NCBI RefSeq assembly: GCF_014775655.1
Contig: NZ_CP061274.1
Location: forward strand, 2,232,001-2,296,000
Source of the DNA: Clavibacter zhangzhiyongii
GTDB lineage: Bacteria > Actinomycetota > Actinomycetes > Actinomycetales > Microbacteriaceae
DNA: 64,000 nucleotides
Reading direction: 5' to 3'
Part shown: piece after piece, positions 53,549 to 61,787 of the stretch
Layout: the number at the start of each line of letters is the position of its first letter
Numbering within the stretch: position 1 is the stretch's first letter
Notes under the pieces: model-generated
The model's database searches: none
The model's input: the letters and a program-made list of their open reading frames with translations, nothing else
What the model was told of the DNA's origin: nothing
Translations under genes and position numbers: made by a program

Positions 53549-55150
53549 CTAGGAGAGCTCGGCGTAGAGCGGGCTCGTGTAGAACCAGAGGTCCTCCCAC
53601 GGGTCCGCGTCGCCCAGCACGTCGATGGCGGGGCCGGCCGGGTCGATCGCCGCGCCGAGGAAGCCGGGCTGCTGGCGCTTCCCGTCGGTGCCGCGGAGGC
53701 GCACGTAGAAGCGGTCGCCGGGCGGCGTGATCTCGAGCGAGAGGCGGTACCCGCCGGGGATCGCCGTGAGGCGCGACACCGGGAGCTGCGCGACGACGCG
53801 CGTGGCGGGCGCCGTCATGGCGTCGCGGTCGGCGGCGGGGCCGTCGATGCGGCCGACGATGACGTCCACGCGCGCGAGCTCGGGCACGAAGCCGGCGCGG
53901 TTCGGTCGCGCGGCCGTCGTGATGTCGGCCGTCACGGTCACCTTGCGGTCGCGCTTGCCCGTGAGCGTGCCGCCCAGCGGGATCGTGCGGCCGCGCTCGA
54001 GGACGAGGCGCGCGTCGATGGCGTCGATGAGCCCGCCGTGGTCGACCCACACGCGGCCGGCGCGGATCGCGTCGAGCACGGACGTGTGGTCCTGGCGGAC
54101 CGCGCCCACGTGGGTGCGGCTGTAGTGGCCGGGCCAGAAGTCGTTCTCGTCGGTGTCGACGCCGCCGCGGTAGACGGGATCCACCATGCGGCCGTCGCGG
54201 TCGTAGTCGCTGCCGGGGCCGACCTCGGTGGTGTCGAGGTAGACGTTGTGGCTGTCGCTCGTGGCCGTGACGATGAAGTGCCGCCCCTCGGCGAGCATCG
54301 AGTCCCAGACGCCGCCGACCGTGGCGGTGACCCAGTCGAAGCCGCCCCAGGTGCGGTACGACTCGGCCGGGTAGCCGGGGAAGGAGTACGTGCCGGGCGC
54401 GTTGCCGTAGAGGCCGCGCCCGCCGGCCGTGCTGTGCGGGGACGGCAGGCCGCCCGCCTGGTGGCCGGGCGCGCCCTCCATGCCGAGGACCACGCGCGGG
54501 CCGGCGTCCTGCCACGCGCGCAGCTCGTGCGGCGAGTCGATGCCCTGGCGCGAGGGGTGGTTGGGGAGCATCACGGCGTCCTTGACGCGGCGCGAGGCGA
54601 CGGCCTGGTCGAGGAAGCGGATCCCCTCGATCGCGAGCGCCTCGTTGGCCGGGGTGCCGTCGCGCGTGCCCTTGACGCGGGCGTCCCAGCGCTCCTCGAT
54701 CTCCTTGAGGACGCCGATCGCGTCGCCCTGCGGGTGCACGAAGACGGTCGCGTGCTCGGCGCCGGGGATGTTCCACTCGAGGCCGTGGAAGATCACGATC
54801 TCGGAGCCGAACTCCTTGCGCGCCTCCTCGATGAAGGGGACGATCTGGTCGACGCTGCCCTTCGTGGCGTGCGCGGTGTTGCCGTGGTCGGTGAGCACGA
54901 TCCACTGCACGCCGTTCGCGACGGCCTGGCGGATGTGGTCGCGGACGCGGTACTTGCCGTCGTTGCTGAAGAGGGTGTGGACGTGATGGTCGCCCTCGAG
55001 CCAGAGGTAGCCGCCGACCTTGGCGGGGGCGCCGGCCGCGCGGGCGGCGGGGGCGGATCCGAGCGCGGCGACGGCCGCTCCGGCGCCCACCGCCGCGCCT
55101 GTCTGGAGCAGGTGCCTGCGGCTCACCGTCGTGCGGGCGTCGTTCGTCAT
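53549..55150 (-). CDS. Tat-exported PHP-domain metal-dependent phosphoesterase-like protein
   Basis: A 533-aa protein. The twin-arginine signal is SRRHLLQTGAAVGAGAAVAAL, with cleavage near ARA. The PHP domain follows: EGDHHVHTLFSND, VLTDHGNTAHA, FHGLEWNIP and later SDSHNV contribute histidine and acidic metal ligands. A beta-rich C-terminal part (VTVTADITTAARPNRAG ... FYVRLRG) completes it. PHP enzymes hydrolyse phosphoesters with two or three metals; export through Tat fits a pre-loaded metal centre. Substrate is unknown; nucleic acid or sugar phosphate are options. ATG 55150 has a gaggac site. Confidence 0.88.
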   Translation of the reverse strand: MTNDARTTVSRRHLLQTGAAVGAGAAVAALGSAPAARAAGAPAKVGGYLWLEGDHHVHTLFSNDGKYRVRDHIRQAVANGVQWIVLTDHGNTAHATKGSVDQIVPFIEEARKEFGSEIVIFHGLEWNIPGAEHATVFVHPQGDAIGVLKEIEERWDARVKGTRDGTPANEALAIEGIRFLDQAVASRRVKDAVMLPNHPSRQGIDSPHELRAWQDAGPRVVLGMEGAPGHQAGGLPSPHSTAGGRGLYGNAPGTYSFPGYPAESYRTWGGFDWVTATVGGVWDSMLAEGRHFIVTATSDSHNVYLDTTEVGPGSDYDRDGRMVDPVYRGGVDTDENDFWPGHYSRTHVGAVRQDHTSVLDAIRAGRVWVDHGGLIDAIDARLVLERGRTIPLGGTLTGKRDRKVTVTADITTAARPNRAGFVPELARVDVIVGRIDGPAADRDAMTAPATRVVAQLPVSRLTAIPGGYRLSLEITPPGDRFYVRLRGTDGKRQQPGFLGAAIDPAGPAIDVLGDADPWEDLWFYTSPLYAELS

Positions 55151-55287
55151 GCGTGTCCTCCGTGTCGCTGTGCGGGTGCATTCCGCACCCTGCCGAATCG
55201 ACGCGACGGGAGGTGGATCCCGGGTGGACGACGGGAGGTCGGGAGGTGAACGGAGCGGACGCGCGGCGCGGGCGCGGCGGGTCGGCG

Positions 55288-56550
55288 TCAGCGACCGGTC
55301 GCGGCCTCGCGCGGCGTGCGGTCCCAGGTGTCCTCGAGCAGGCGCGGCTTCGCGAGGTAGAAGCCCGACGCGGACGCGACGGCGACCATGACGAAGAGCA
55401 TGAGCAGCGGCGCGGTCCATCCGCCGGTCGCCTCGTGCAGCACGCCGAACAGCAGCGGCCCGACGGCGCCGATCGAGTAGCCGATCCCCTGCACGAAGCC
55501 GCTGAGCGCGACCACTCCCCCGTGCGTGCGGGTGCGCAGGTTGATGAGCACGAACACCAGCGGGAAGAGCAGCGGCCCGAGGCCGGCGGAGGCCACCCAG
55601 AGCAGCGGCGCGGCGGCCGGCGCGACCAGGAGGCCCACGTAGCCGACGACGAAGAAGAGGACGCCGAGCTGGATCAGGATGCCGACGTTCCGCATGCGCG
55701 CGGCCAGCAGCGGCATGATGATCGCGGTCGGCAGGCCCATGAAGCCGAACACCGCGAGGAGCACGCCGGACTCCACGGGCGTCTGCCCGGCGGTCTCCTG
55801 CAGGAGCGCGGGCAGCCACGCGAACATCGCGTAGGCGTTGAAGGACGACGCGGCCTGGATCCCCACGAGCGCCCACGCCACCGGCGAGCGGAACACGCGG
55901 CCGGTGACGGCGGCGGGCGCCTCCTCGACCTGGTCGAGCGCCGCGGCGGCCTCGCGCTCGCGGCGCGTGTCGCGGCGGTGCTGCACGAGCAGGGCGATCC
56001 ACGGCACGAGCGCCACGACGGCGACCGCGGCCCACGTGCCGATCGCGACCCGCCAGCCGGCGCCGTCCGCCAGCGGCGCGGCGACGAGCGAGGGCACGCC
56101 CGTGCTGATCGACATCATCACGGTGGTGAGCGAGGTGAGCGGCCCGATCCGGCCGGGGAAGTACTTCTTCACGAGCGGCGGCAGGAGCACGTTGCCGAGC
56201 CCCATGCCGGCGAGCGCGAGCACCGTGCCCACGCCGAACACGACGACGTGGTCGGACGCCGCCCGCACGAGGTGCCCGACGACCATGGCGACGAGGCCCA
56301 CCACCACGGTGAGCTCGAGGCCGAGTCGGCGGGAGATGGCGGGCGCGAGCAGGCCGAAGAGCGCGAAGCACACGGGCGGGAGCGCGCCGAGCACGCCGAT
56401 GGAGACGCTGTCGAGCGGGACGTCGCGGCCGATCTCGTCCACGATCGGCGAGAACACGGCCACGGCGGTGCGGAGGTTCAGGGCCACCAGCACGATGCCG
56501 ACCAGGGCGAGGAGCGCGCCCGCACGGGGAGCTGCGGGGGTCGTCGTCAC
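55288..56550 (-). CDS. MFS transporter, CynX/NimT type
   Basis: A 420-aa carrier with about 12 membrane helices, opening with LLALVGIVLVALNLRTAVAVFSPIVDEI, characteristic of the cyanate-permease-like (CynX/NimT) branch, and FGFMGLPTAIIMPLLAARM in the second half. Two adjacent GTG codons can start it; I chose 56550, because the TAGAAT -10 box then ends 6 nt upstream, the spacing seen at other leaderless genes here. The substrate (cyanate, nitroimidazole or another small molecule) is not established. It is divergent from the DinB-fold gene. Confidence 0.85.
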   Translation of the reverse strand: MTTTPAAPRAGALLALVGIVLVALNLRTAVAVFSPIVDEIGRDVPLDSVSIGVLGALPPVCFALFGLLAPAISRRLGLELTVVVGLVAMVVGHLVRAASDHVVVFGVGTVLALAGMGLGNVLLPPLVKKYFPGRIGPLTSLTTVMMSISTGVPSLVAAPLADGAGWRVAIGTWAAVAVVALVPWIALLVQHRRDTRREREAAAALDQVEEAPAAVTGRVFRSPVAWALVGIQAASSFNAYAMFAWLPALLQETAGQTPVESGVLLAVFGFMGLPTAIIMPLLAARMRNVGILIQLGVLFFVVGYVGLLVAPAAAPLLWVASAGLGPLLFPLVFVLINLRTRTHGGVVALSGFVQGIGYSIGAVGPLLFGVLHEATGGWTAPLLMLFVMVAVASASGFYLAKPRLLEDTWDRTPREAATGR

Positions 56551-56556
56551 CACCAG

Positions 56557-56562
56557 ATTCTA
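56557..56562 (-). promoter_or_regulatory. -10 box (TAGAAT), leaderless promoter of the MFS gene
   Basis: Minus-strand TAGAAT ends 6 nt before GTG 56550. It is back to back with the promoter of the next gene. Confidence 0.6.
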
Positions 56563-56574
56563 CGGCGGCCGGAA

Positions 56575-56580
56575 TAGGCT
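56575..56580 (+). promoter_or_regulatory. -10 box (TAGGCT), leaderless promoter
   Basis: TAGGCT ends 7 nt before ATG 56588. Confidence 0.6.
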
Positions 56581-56587
56581 GCGGGCC

Positions 56588-57289
56588 ATGAGCGAGATCT
56601 CCCGGCACCTGCCCCTCAGCCAGCGCGCGCCCGAACCCGAGGCGAAGGTCACGGGGGTGTGGAGCGAGGAGATCGCCGACGTCCTCGACCGGACCGCCGA
56701 CCTCCTCGCGTCGCTCGACGCCGACGGCTGGGAGGCCGCGAGCATGTGCGACGGCTGGACCGTGCGCGACGTGGCCGGCCACATCGTGTGGCGCGTCGGC
56801 GCGAGCAACGCCGCCATGGTGCGCACCGCGGTCGGGTCGATGCGCCGACGCCCGCACCTCAACCCCATGCGCGTGATGGACGACCTCAGCGCCGACGAGG
56901 CCGCCCGCTCCCCCGAGGAGCTCGTCGCCCGGATCCGCGCCATCGCCGCGGGGAAGCGCGCCGGGAAGGGCCGCAAGCGCCTCCCGGAGCTGCTCGAGGT
57001 GGTCGTCCACGCGTACGACATCGCGCACGCGCTGACGGCGGACCTCGAGCTCGACCACCGCTCGACGGGCGCCGTGGCCGTGGCACGCGCCGCCATCGCC
57101 CCGGCGCAGGTCCGCGGGGTGCTCCGGGCGCGCACGCTCCGCGCCTCCGACGCCGGCTGGAGCGTCGGCCACGGGCCCGTGATCGAGGCGACCGCCTCGA
57201 CGCTGATCATGTACCTCTTCGGCCGCACGCCCCGACCCGAGGGCGACGCGGCGCCCGCGCCGGCGGAGCCCGCCGGCGGCGACGCCTAG
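56588..57289 (+). CDS. DinB/maleylpyruvate isomerase-fold protein
   Basis: A 233-aa cytoplasmic protein of the DinB-like four-helix superfamily that includes mycothiol-dependent maleylpyruvate isomerases. ASLDADGWEAASMCDGWTVRDVAGHIVWR is the typical first half with a metal-ligand His, and LPELLEVVVHAYDIAHAL supplies further ligands (VVHAYDI). Members use a metal and often mycothiol; this one's substrate is not known. It overlaps the convergent ribF gene by four bases. Confidence 0.83.
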   Translation: MSEISRHLPLSQRAPEPEAKVTGVWSEEIADVLDRTADLLASLDADGWEAASMCDGWTVRDVAGHIVWRVGASNAAMVRTAVGSMRRRPHLNPMRVMDDLSADEAARSPEELVARIRAIAAGKRAGKGRKRLPELLEVVVHAYDIAHALTADLELDHRSTGAVAVARAAIAPAQVRGVLRARTLRASDAGWSVGHGPVIEATASTLIMYLFGRTPRPEGDAAPAPAEPAGGDA

Positions 57290-58218
57290 ATCCCGAGCAC
57301 CCCGCGCGTGCGCACCACGTCGTCCGTCATCTGGGCGATGAGCGGGTCGCGCCCCTCGTAGGCGACCATGCCGCGGATCCGGGCGACGAACACGACCTCG
57401 ACCTCGTGGTCGTACAGGTCGAGCGTCTCGTCGAGCACGAAGGCCTCGACGACGCGCGGCCGGACGCCCGCGAAGGTCGGGTTGGTGCCGACCGAGATCG
57501 CGGAGGGGTACGTGCGGTCGCCGTCGCGCAGCCAGCCGGCGTAGACGCCGTCGGCGGGGATGAGGCCCTCGGCCTCGGGCGACAGGTTCGCGGTCGGGAA
57601 GCCGAGCTCGCGGCCGCGCTTCTCGCCGTGCACGACGAGGCCGCGGACGGCGGGCGCGCGGCCGAGGAGCTCGGCGGCGGCCTCGACGTCGCCGCGGTCC
57701 ATGAGGTCGCGGATCCACGTGGACGAGACCTTGCGGCTCCCGTCGGGCATGACGTCGCCGACGACGACCGTGCGGAAGCCGTGCGCCTCGCCGAGGCGCG
57801 TGAGCGTGGCGGCGTCGCCCGCGCCCTGCGCGCCGAAGCGGAAGTCCTCGCCCACCAGCACGACGCGGGCGCGGAGGGCGTCGACCAGCACCCGCCGCAC
57901 GAACTCCTCCGGGCTCAGCCGCTGGAGGTGCTCGTCGAACGGGAGCATGAGGGTCGCGCCGACGCCGAGCTCGGCGAGCAGCTCGATCTTCTGCCGGTTG
58001 CTCACGAGGCTCTGCGGGCGCGCGGCCGGTGCGAGGAGCGCCGCCGGGTGCCGGTCGAACGTGACGACGGCCGACGACAGCGACTCCTCGGCGGCGATGC
58101 CCAGCAGGCGGCGGATGACCGCGCGGTGCCCCGCGTGCACGCCGTCGAACTTGCCGATGGTGACGGCGCTCGGCCCGAAGCCCTCCGGCACCTCCGCCGG
58201 GTCGTGGACGACGAGCAC
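57286..58218 (-). CDS. ribF: Bifunctional riboflavin kinase / FAD synthetase
   Basis: Makes FMN and then FAD from riboflavin. The 310-aa protein has the N-terminal nucleotidyltransferase domain (TIGKFDGVHAGHRAVI) and the C-terminal flavokinase domain (ELGFPTANLSPEAEGLIPADGVYAGWL). GTG 58218 is chosen because it gives the normal N-terminus and lies two bases after the preceding stop (TGACCGTG), so it is translationally coupled to the membrane protein before it. The gene ends the truB-ribF minus-strand series. Confidence 0.93.
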   Translation of the reverse strand: MLVVHDPAEVPEGFGPSAVTIGKFDGVHAGHRAVIRRLLGIAAEESLSSAVVTFDRHPAALLAPAARPQSLVSNRQKIELLAELGVGATLMLPFDEHLQRLSPEEFVRRVLVDALRARVVLVGEDFRFGAQGAGDAATLTRLGEAHGFRTVVVGDVMPDGSRKVSSTWIRDLMDRGDVEAAAELLGRAPAVRGLVVHGEKRGRELGFPTANLSPEAEGLIPADGVYAGWLRDGDRTYPSAISVGTNPTFAGVRPRVVEAFVLDETLDLYDHEVEVVFVARIRGMVAYEGRDPLIAQMTDDVVRTRGVLGI

Positions 58219-58220
58219 GG

Positions 58221-58682
58221 TCAGCGGTCCCCGCGCACGGGGCGCTCGTCCACGGCGCTCACCCGCGAGCGGCCGCCGCGGCGCAGCCACAGGAGGCCGA
58301 GCACGGGCAGCACCAGCGGGATGAACACGTAGCCGTAGCCGTAGACCGACCAGACGCTGTCGTGCGGGAAGAGCTGGGAGTCGACGAGGCTCAGCGTGCC
58401 GACCACCAGCACGCCGACGAGCTCGAACGCGATGGTGGCGAAGGCGATGCGGTACCAGCGACGCGCGGCCTCGGGCGTGCGGGCCGGCGCGACCAGCGCG
58501 ATCGTCGCGACGATGTAGACGACGGCCGCGAGCGCCGAGAGCGCGTACGCGACGGGTGCCTCGTCGTACTTGGTGAGGATCTGCGTGACCGACCGGCCCG
58601 TCGCGGCGAGGGCCAGCAGCCCGTAGAAGAAGACCAGGACCCGTCCGAGGCCGGTCATGCGCGAGGTGCGGGAGTCAGTCAT
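58221..58682 (-). CDS. Four-helix membrane protein, unknown
   Basis: A 153-aa integral membrane protein with helices around VLVFFYGLLALAATGRSV, AYALSALAAVVYIVATIALV, AFATIAFELVGVLVVGTLSL and VFIPLVLPVLGLLWL. WSVYGYGYVFIPLVLPVLGL before the last helix looks like the conserved core. Not assigned to a named family. It sits between truB-linked genes and ribF, two bases before the ribF start, and AGGTG precedes its ATG; GATAAT about 10 nt upstream may be its own -10 box. Confidence 0.78.
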   Translation of the reverse strand: MTDSRTSRMTGLGRVLVFFYGLLALAATGRSVTQILTKYDEAPVAYALSALAAVVYIVATIALVAPARTPEAARRWYRIAFATIAFELVGVLVVGTLSLVDSQLFPHDSVWSVYGYGYVFIPLVLPVLGLLWLRRGGRSRVSAVDERPVRGDR

Positions 58683-58720
58683 GGCACCTGCGATTATCCC
58701 CTACCCGCGGGAAGCGGCGG

Positions 58721-59089
58721 TCACGCGGACTGGACGTTCCAGATGACGTCCATCCGGTAGACCATGATCGCGATCGCCAGGCACGAGGCGCCCAGGATCA
58801 CGGTGCTCCAGCGGGTGCGCTCCACGAGCGCCCAGAAGACCGCGAGCGGCGGGATCAGCAGCCCGCTCAGCAGGTACGCGTAGTACTCCACGAGGTTGCC
58901 GGTCGGCGGGTTGCCGACGGCCGGCGCCACGATCGCGACCACGAGCTGCACCACGAGGAGCACCTCCACGAGCGCGGTCGGCACCATGGTGATGTCGCTC
59001 GGCTTCCGCCCCACCGCGCCGAGCACGAGGCACAGGACCCCGGCGACCACGGCGACGGCGATCTGCGCGACCGTGAACCAGCCGATCAC
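58721..59089 (-). CDS. Small membrane protein coupled to truB, unknown
   Basis: A 122-aa protein with about four hydrophobic segments (VAQIAVAVVAGVLCLVLGAV, ALVEVLLVVQLVVAIVAPAV, YYAYLLSGLLIPPLAVFWALV and TVILGASCLAIAIMVY). Its GTG start overlaps the truB stop (GTGA), so it is made together with TruB. I do not recognise the family; with the membrane protein at 58221 it forms a pair of unknown membrane genes in a translation/cofactor operon. Confidence 0.75.
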   Translation of the reverse strand: MIGWFTVAQIAVAVVAGVLCLVLGAVGRKPSDITMVPTALVEVLLVVQLVVAIVAPAVGNPPTGNLVEYYAYLLSGLLIPPLAVFWALVERTRWSTVILGASCLAIAIMVYRMDVIWNVQSA

Positions 59090-60045
59090 GAGTCGCCCCG
59101 GTCGTCCGCCGGGAAGTTGACGATGGACGTGCCGGTGCGGCCGCGGAAGCCGACCAGGCCCACGAGCCGGCCGTCGGGCGCGACCGCGGCGAGCGGATCC
59201 TCCGTGGGCGCCTCGTCCGGCGTCGTCAGCTTCTTGCCGTGGCCGAGGTCGACGGCCTCTTGCGCGGTGAGGTGCAGCACGTCGAACAGGCGCGCGGCGG
59301 CGTCGGCCGGCGGGATGAGCCGGTCGGCGACGACCATGTCGTCGATCGCGACGGCGTCGTCCACGTGGAAGGGGCCGACGCGCGTGCGGCGGAGGGCGGT
59401 GAGGTGGCCGCCGACGCCGAGCGCGCGGCCGAGGTCGCGCGCGAGGGCGCGCACGTAGGTGCCGGAGGAGCAGGTGATGCGGACGTCGAGGTCGAGCTGC
59501 GCGCCGTCCTCCTCGCCCTCCTCGGGCTCCACCGCGTCGAAGCGCAGCACGTCGAAGGCGGCGACGGTGACCTCGCGCGCGGCGAGCTCCACGTCCTCCC
59601 CCGCGCGGACGCGGGCGTAGGCGCGCTTGCCGTCGACCTTGATGGCGCTGACGGCGCTCGGCACCTGCCAGATGGTGCCGCGGAGGTCGGCGATGGCGCG
59701 CTCCACGTCGGCGACGGCGAGGTCGCGGATCCGGCCCGGCTCGGCGCGCGAGACGACCTCGCCCTCGCGGTCGTCCGTCGTGGTCGCGCGGCCGAGGCGG
59801 ATGGTGGCGAGGTACTCCTTGTCGAGGCCGACGAGGTAGGTGAGCAGGCGCGTGGAGCTGTTGACGCCGAGGATCATGAGGCCGGTCGCCATCGGGTCGA
59901 GCGTGCCCGCGTGGCCGACCTTGCGGGTGCCGGCGAGGCGGCGGGTGCGGGCGACGAGGTCGTGGCTCGTCCACTCCCCGCGCTTGTCGATGAGGAGGAG
60001 GCCGCTCGCGGTGGAGGGCGCGGCGCGGGGGGTCGGGGTTTCCAT
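59086..60045 (-). CDS. truB: tRNA pseudouridine-55 synthase
   Basis: Converts U55 of tRNA to pseudouridine in the T-loop. The 319-aa protein has GLLLIDKRGEWTSHDLV, the catalytic Asp50 in GHAGTLDPMATGLM, KEYLATIRLGRATTTDDREGE and the C-terminal TCSSGTYVRALARDLG. A short acidic insert (EPEEGEEDG) lies around residue 175. It is normally next to rbfA; here panE, an unknown gene and mutY separate them. Confidence 0.96.
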   Translation of the reverse strand: METPTPRAAPSTASGLLLIDKRGEWTSHDLVARTRRLAGTRKVGHAGTLDPMATGLMILGVNSSTRLLTYLVGLDKEYLATIRLGRATTTDDREGEVVSRAEPGRIRDLAVADVERAIADLRGTIWQVPSAVSAIKVDGKRAYARVRAGEDVELAAREVTVAAFDVLRFDAVEPEEGEEDGAQLDLDVRITCSSGTYVRALARDLGRALGVGGHLTALRRTRVGPFHVDDAVAIDDMVVADRLIPPADAAARLFDVLHLTAQEAVDLGHGKKLTTPDEAPTEDPLAAVAPDGRLVGLVGFRGRTGTSIVNFPADDRGDS

Positions 60046-60131
60046 GGCCTGACCATCATGCCGTGCCCGGACCGCCGCCCGGCTCGCCTCGGGTCGCCCG
60101 GCCTAGGATCGGGATGGTCGGAGGAGGGCGC

Positions 60132-61127
60132 GTGCGCATCGGTGTCTTGGGAGCGGGCGCGGTCGGGGGGACCCTCGCGGCGCTGCTGGAGCGCGCCGGG
60201 CACGAGGTCGACGTCACGGCCCGCGGTCCGCATCTGCGCGCGATCCAGGACGGCGGGCTCCGCCTGGCCGGCGGCTGGGGCGACCACGTCGCGCGCGTCG
60301 CGGCGGCCGAGCGCCTGGGCCGCCCGCCCGAGCTCGCGATCGTCGCGACCAAGATCGCCGACGCCCGCGACGCCATGACGGAGAACGCCGGCTGGCTCCG
60401 CGGGATCCCCGTGCTCGTGGTGCAGAACGGCCTCTCGGCGCTGACCATGGGCGCCGAGTCCCTGCCCCGCTCCGAGGTCGTGGGCGGGCTCGCGCTCGTC
60501 GCGGCGTCACTCACCGAGCCGGGGCTCGTCACCGTCACCGCGCCGGCGGGCATGCACGTCGGCAGCGCCGACGGCCCGGACGGCCCGGGTGTCGCGCTCG
60601 TGCGCACGGTGCTGGATCCCGTCATGCCGGTCACCGTCGCCGCCGACTTCCGCGGCGCGCAGTGGACGAAGCTCGTCGTCAACGGGATCAACGCGGTGCC
60701 CGCCATCACCGGCCTCAGCGTGCAGGCGGTCATCGCGGATCCGATCCTGCGGCGCATCGTCACCCGCGCCATGCAGGAGACCGTGCGGACGGGCCTGGCC
60801 CGCGGCGTCGTCTTCGGGCCGCTCGGCGGGCTCACCCACCGGCGCCTCCGCCTCTTCGCGTCGCTCCCGCCCGGCCTCGCCGACCGCCTGCCCGCGTCGC
60901 TCGCGCGCGGCATGGGCCAGGTGCCGAACCCGGGGTCGACCCTGCAGAGCATCCGCCGCGACCGCCCCACCGAGGTGGACCACCTCAACGGCGCCGTCGC
61001 GGCCCTCGCCCCGGGGGCCGGGGAGGACGCGCGGGTCAACGCCGCGCTCGTCCAGCTGGTGCACGGCGTCGAGGCGAGCGGACGGCACATCTCGCCCGCG
61101 GAGCTCGTGCGGCTCATCCCGCGCTGA
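60132..61127 (+). CDS. panE: Ketopantoate reductase (2-dehydropantoate 2-reductase) family protein
   Basis: NADPH-dependent reductase of the coenzyme A pathway, or a diverged relative. The 331-aa protein begins with VRIGVLGAGAVGGTLAALLERAG (NADP loop), has ELAIVATKIADAR with the catalytic-type Lys and VLVVQNGLSALT, and in the second half KLVVNGINAVPAITG and the late ALAPGAGEDARVN. GTG 60132 was chosen because a gaggagg site precedes it; an ATG 69 bases upstream would add a Pro/Gly-rich stretch foreign to the family. Residue-level proof of ketopantoate specificity is lacking. Confidence 0.85.
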   Translation: MRIGVLGAGAVGGTLAALLERAGHEVDVTARGPHLRAIQDGGLRLAGGWGDHVARVAAAERLGRPPELAIVATKIADARDAMTENAGWLRGIPVLVVQNGLSALTMGAESLPRSEVVGGLALVAASLTEPGLVTVTAPAGMHVGSADGPDGPGVALVRTVLDPVMPVTVAADFRGAQWTKLVVNGINAVPAITGLSVQAVIADPILRRIVTRAMQETVRTGLARGVVFGPLGGLTHRRLRLFASLPPGLADRLPASLARGMGQVPNPGSTLQSIRRDRPTEVDHLNGAVAALAPGAGEDARVNAALVQLVHGVEASGRHISPAELVRLIPR

Positions 61128-61179
61128 CCGTCGAGGTGCGCCCGGTCGTCCGGTCCCGATCCCGTCCGGTCGGCGGCGC

Positions 61180-61749
61180 TCAGCAGCTGTCGGCGAAGAC
61201 GCGGCGCGGCAGCTCGGGGTCGGTGACGTCGACGATCATGGTCGCCGCCCGGCGCGGGTTGACCTGGCGGATGTAGCGCGCGTGCGCCTCCTGCGCGGCG
61301 GATCCGGCGTCACCGCCCGAGGTCGCGAGCGGCTCGTCGGGCAGCAGCAGGTAGACCACGGCGTTCCAGAGGCCGCGCAGCTCGGGCGCCTGGAGGGCGT
61401 CGCCCGCCACGAGGAGCACGGCGTCGGCGGGGGCGTCCACGACGGGATCCGCGTCCGGGCGGAGGGCGAAGCCGCCGCCGGCCTTCCGGAAGGGCCGGAC
61501 CAGCGCGTCGCGGAGGGCGTCAGCGTCCACGTCCCCGCCGTCGGGCGCCGCGAAGTCGGCCGCCGCGGCGACGTACGCGCCGCGGCCCTCGGTGCGCAGG
61601 ACGTCGGCGAGGTCGTGCGCGAACGCGACCGGGTCGGCGAGCGGTCCGCCGTCGACCGCGAGGAAGGCGCGTCCTCGGCCGTAGTTGTGCAGGAACTCGT
61701 CGGCGAGCGAGGACAGGACCTCGGCGCGGGAGGCGCGGTACAGGGGCAT
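61180..61749 (-). CDS. Uridine-kinase-like protein without a functional P-loop
   Basis: A 189-aa cytoplasmic protein. Its start (VLSSLADEFLHNYGRGRAFLAVDGG) and end (HARYIRQVNPRRAATMIVDVTDPELPR) follow the plan of actinobacterial uridine-kinase-like proteins, where VDG is followed by a GxGKT/S phosphate loop. Here residues 32-40 read VDGGPLADP, with no Lys or Ser/Thr, so ATP binding in the usual way is unlikely. A single Cys is the last residue. It may be a degenerate kinase with a new role. A TAGGCT box ends 7 nt before the ATG. Family link is by eye and tentative. Confidence 0.65.
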   Translation of the reverse strand: MPLYRASRAEVLSSLADEFLHNYGRGRAFLAVDGGPLADPVAFAHDLADVLRTEGRGAYVAAAADFAAPDGGDVDADALRDALVRPFRKAGGGFALRPDADPVVDAPADAVLLVAGDALQAPELRGLWNAVVYLLLPDEPLATSGGDAGSAAQEAHARYIRQVNPRRAATMIVDVTDPELPRRVFADSC

Positions 61750-61756
61750 GGATCCG

Positions 61757-61762
61757 AGCCTA
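61757..61762 (-). promoter_or_regulatory. -10 box (TAGGCT), leaderless promoter
   Basis: Minus-strand TAGGCT, part of the palindrome agcctaggct, ends 7 nt before ATG 61749. The divergent mutY -10 box starts 14 nt away. Confidence 0.55.
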
Positions 61763-61775
61763 GGCTCCCGTCTCG

Positions 61776-61781
61776 TACGCT
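61776..61781 (+). promoter_or_regulatory. -10 box (TACGCT), leaderless promoter of mutY
   Basis: TACGCT ends 6 nt before ATG 61788 with no ribosome-binding site. Confidence 0.6.
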
Positions 61782-61787
61782 GGCCGG

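Noticed and set aside
60063-60131. Upstream ATG for panE
   Set aside because: The extra 23 residues are Pro/Gly/Arg-rich and precede the Rossmann strand that normally begins the protein; GTG 60132 has a gaggagg site.
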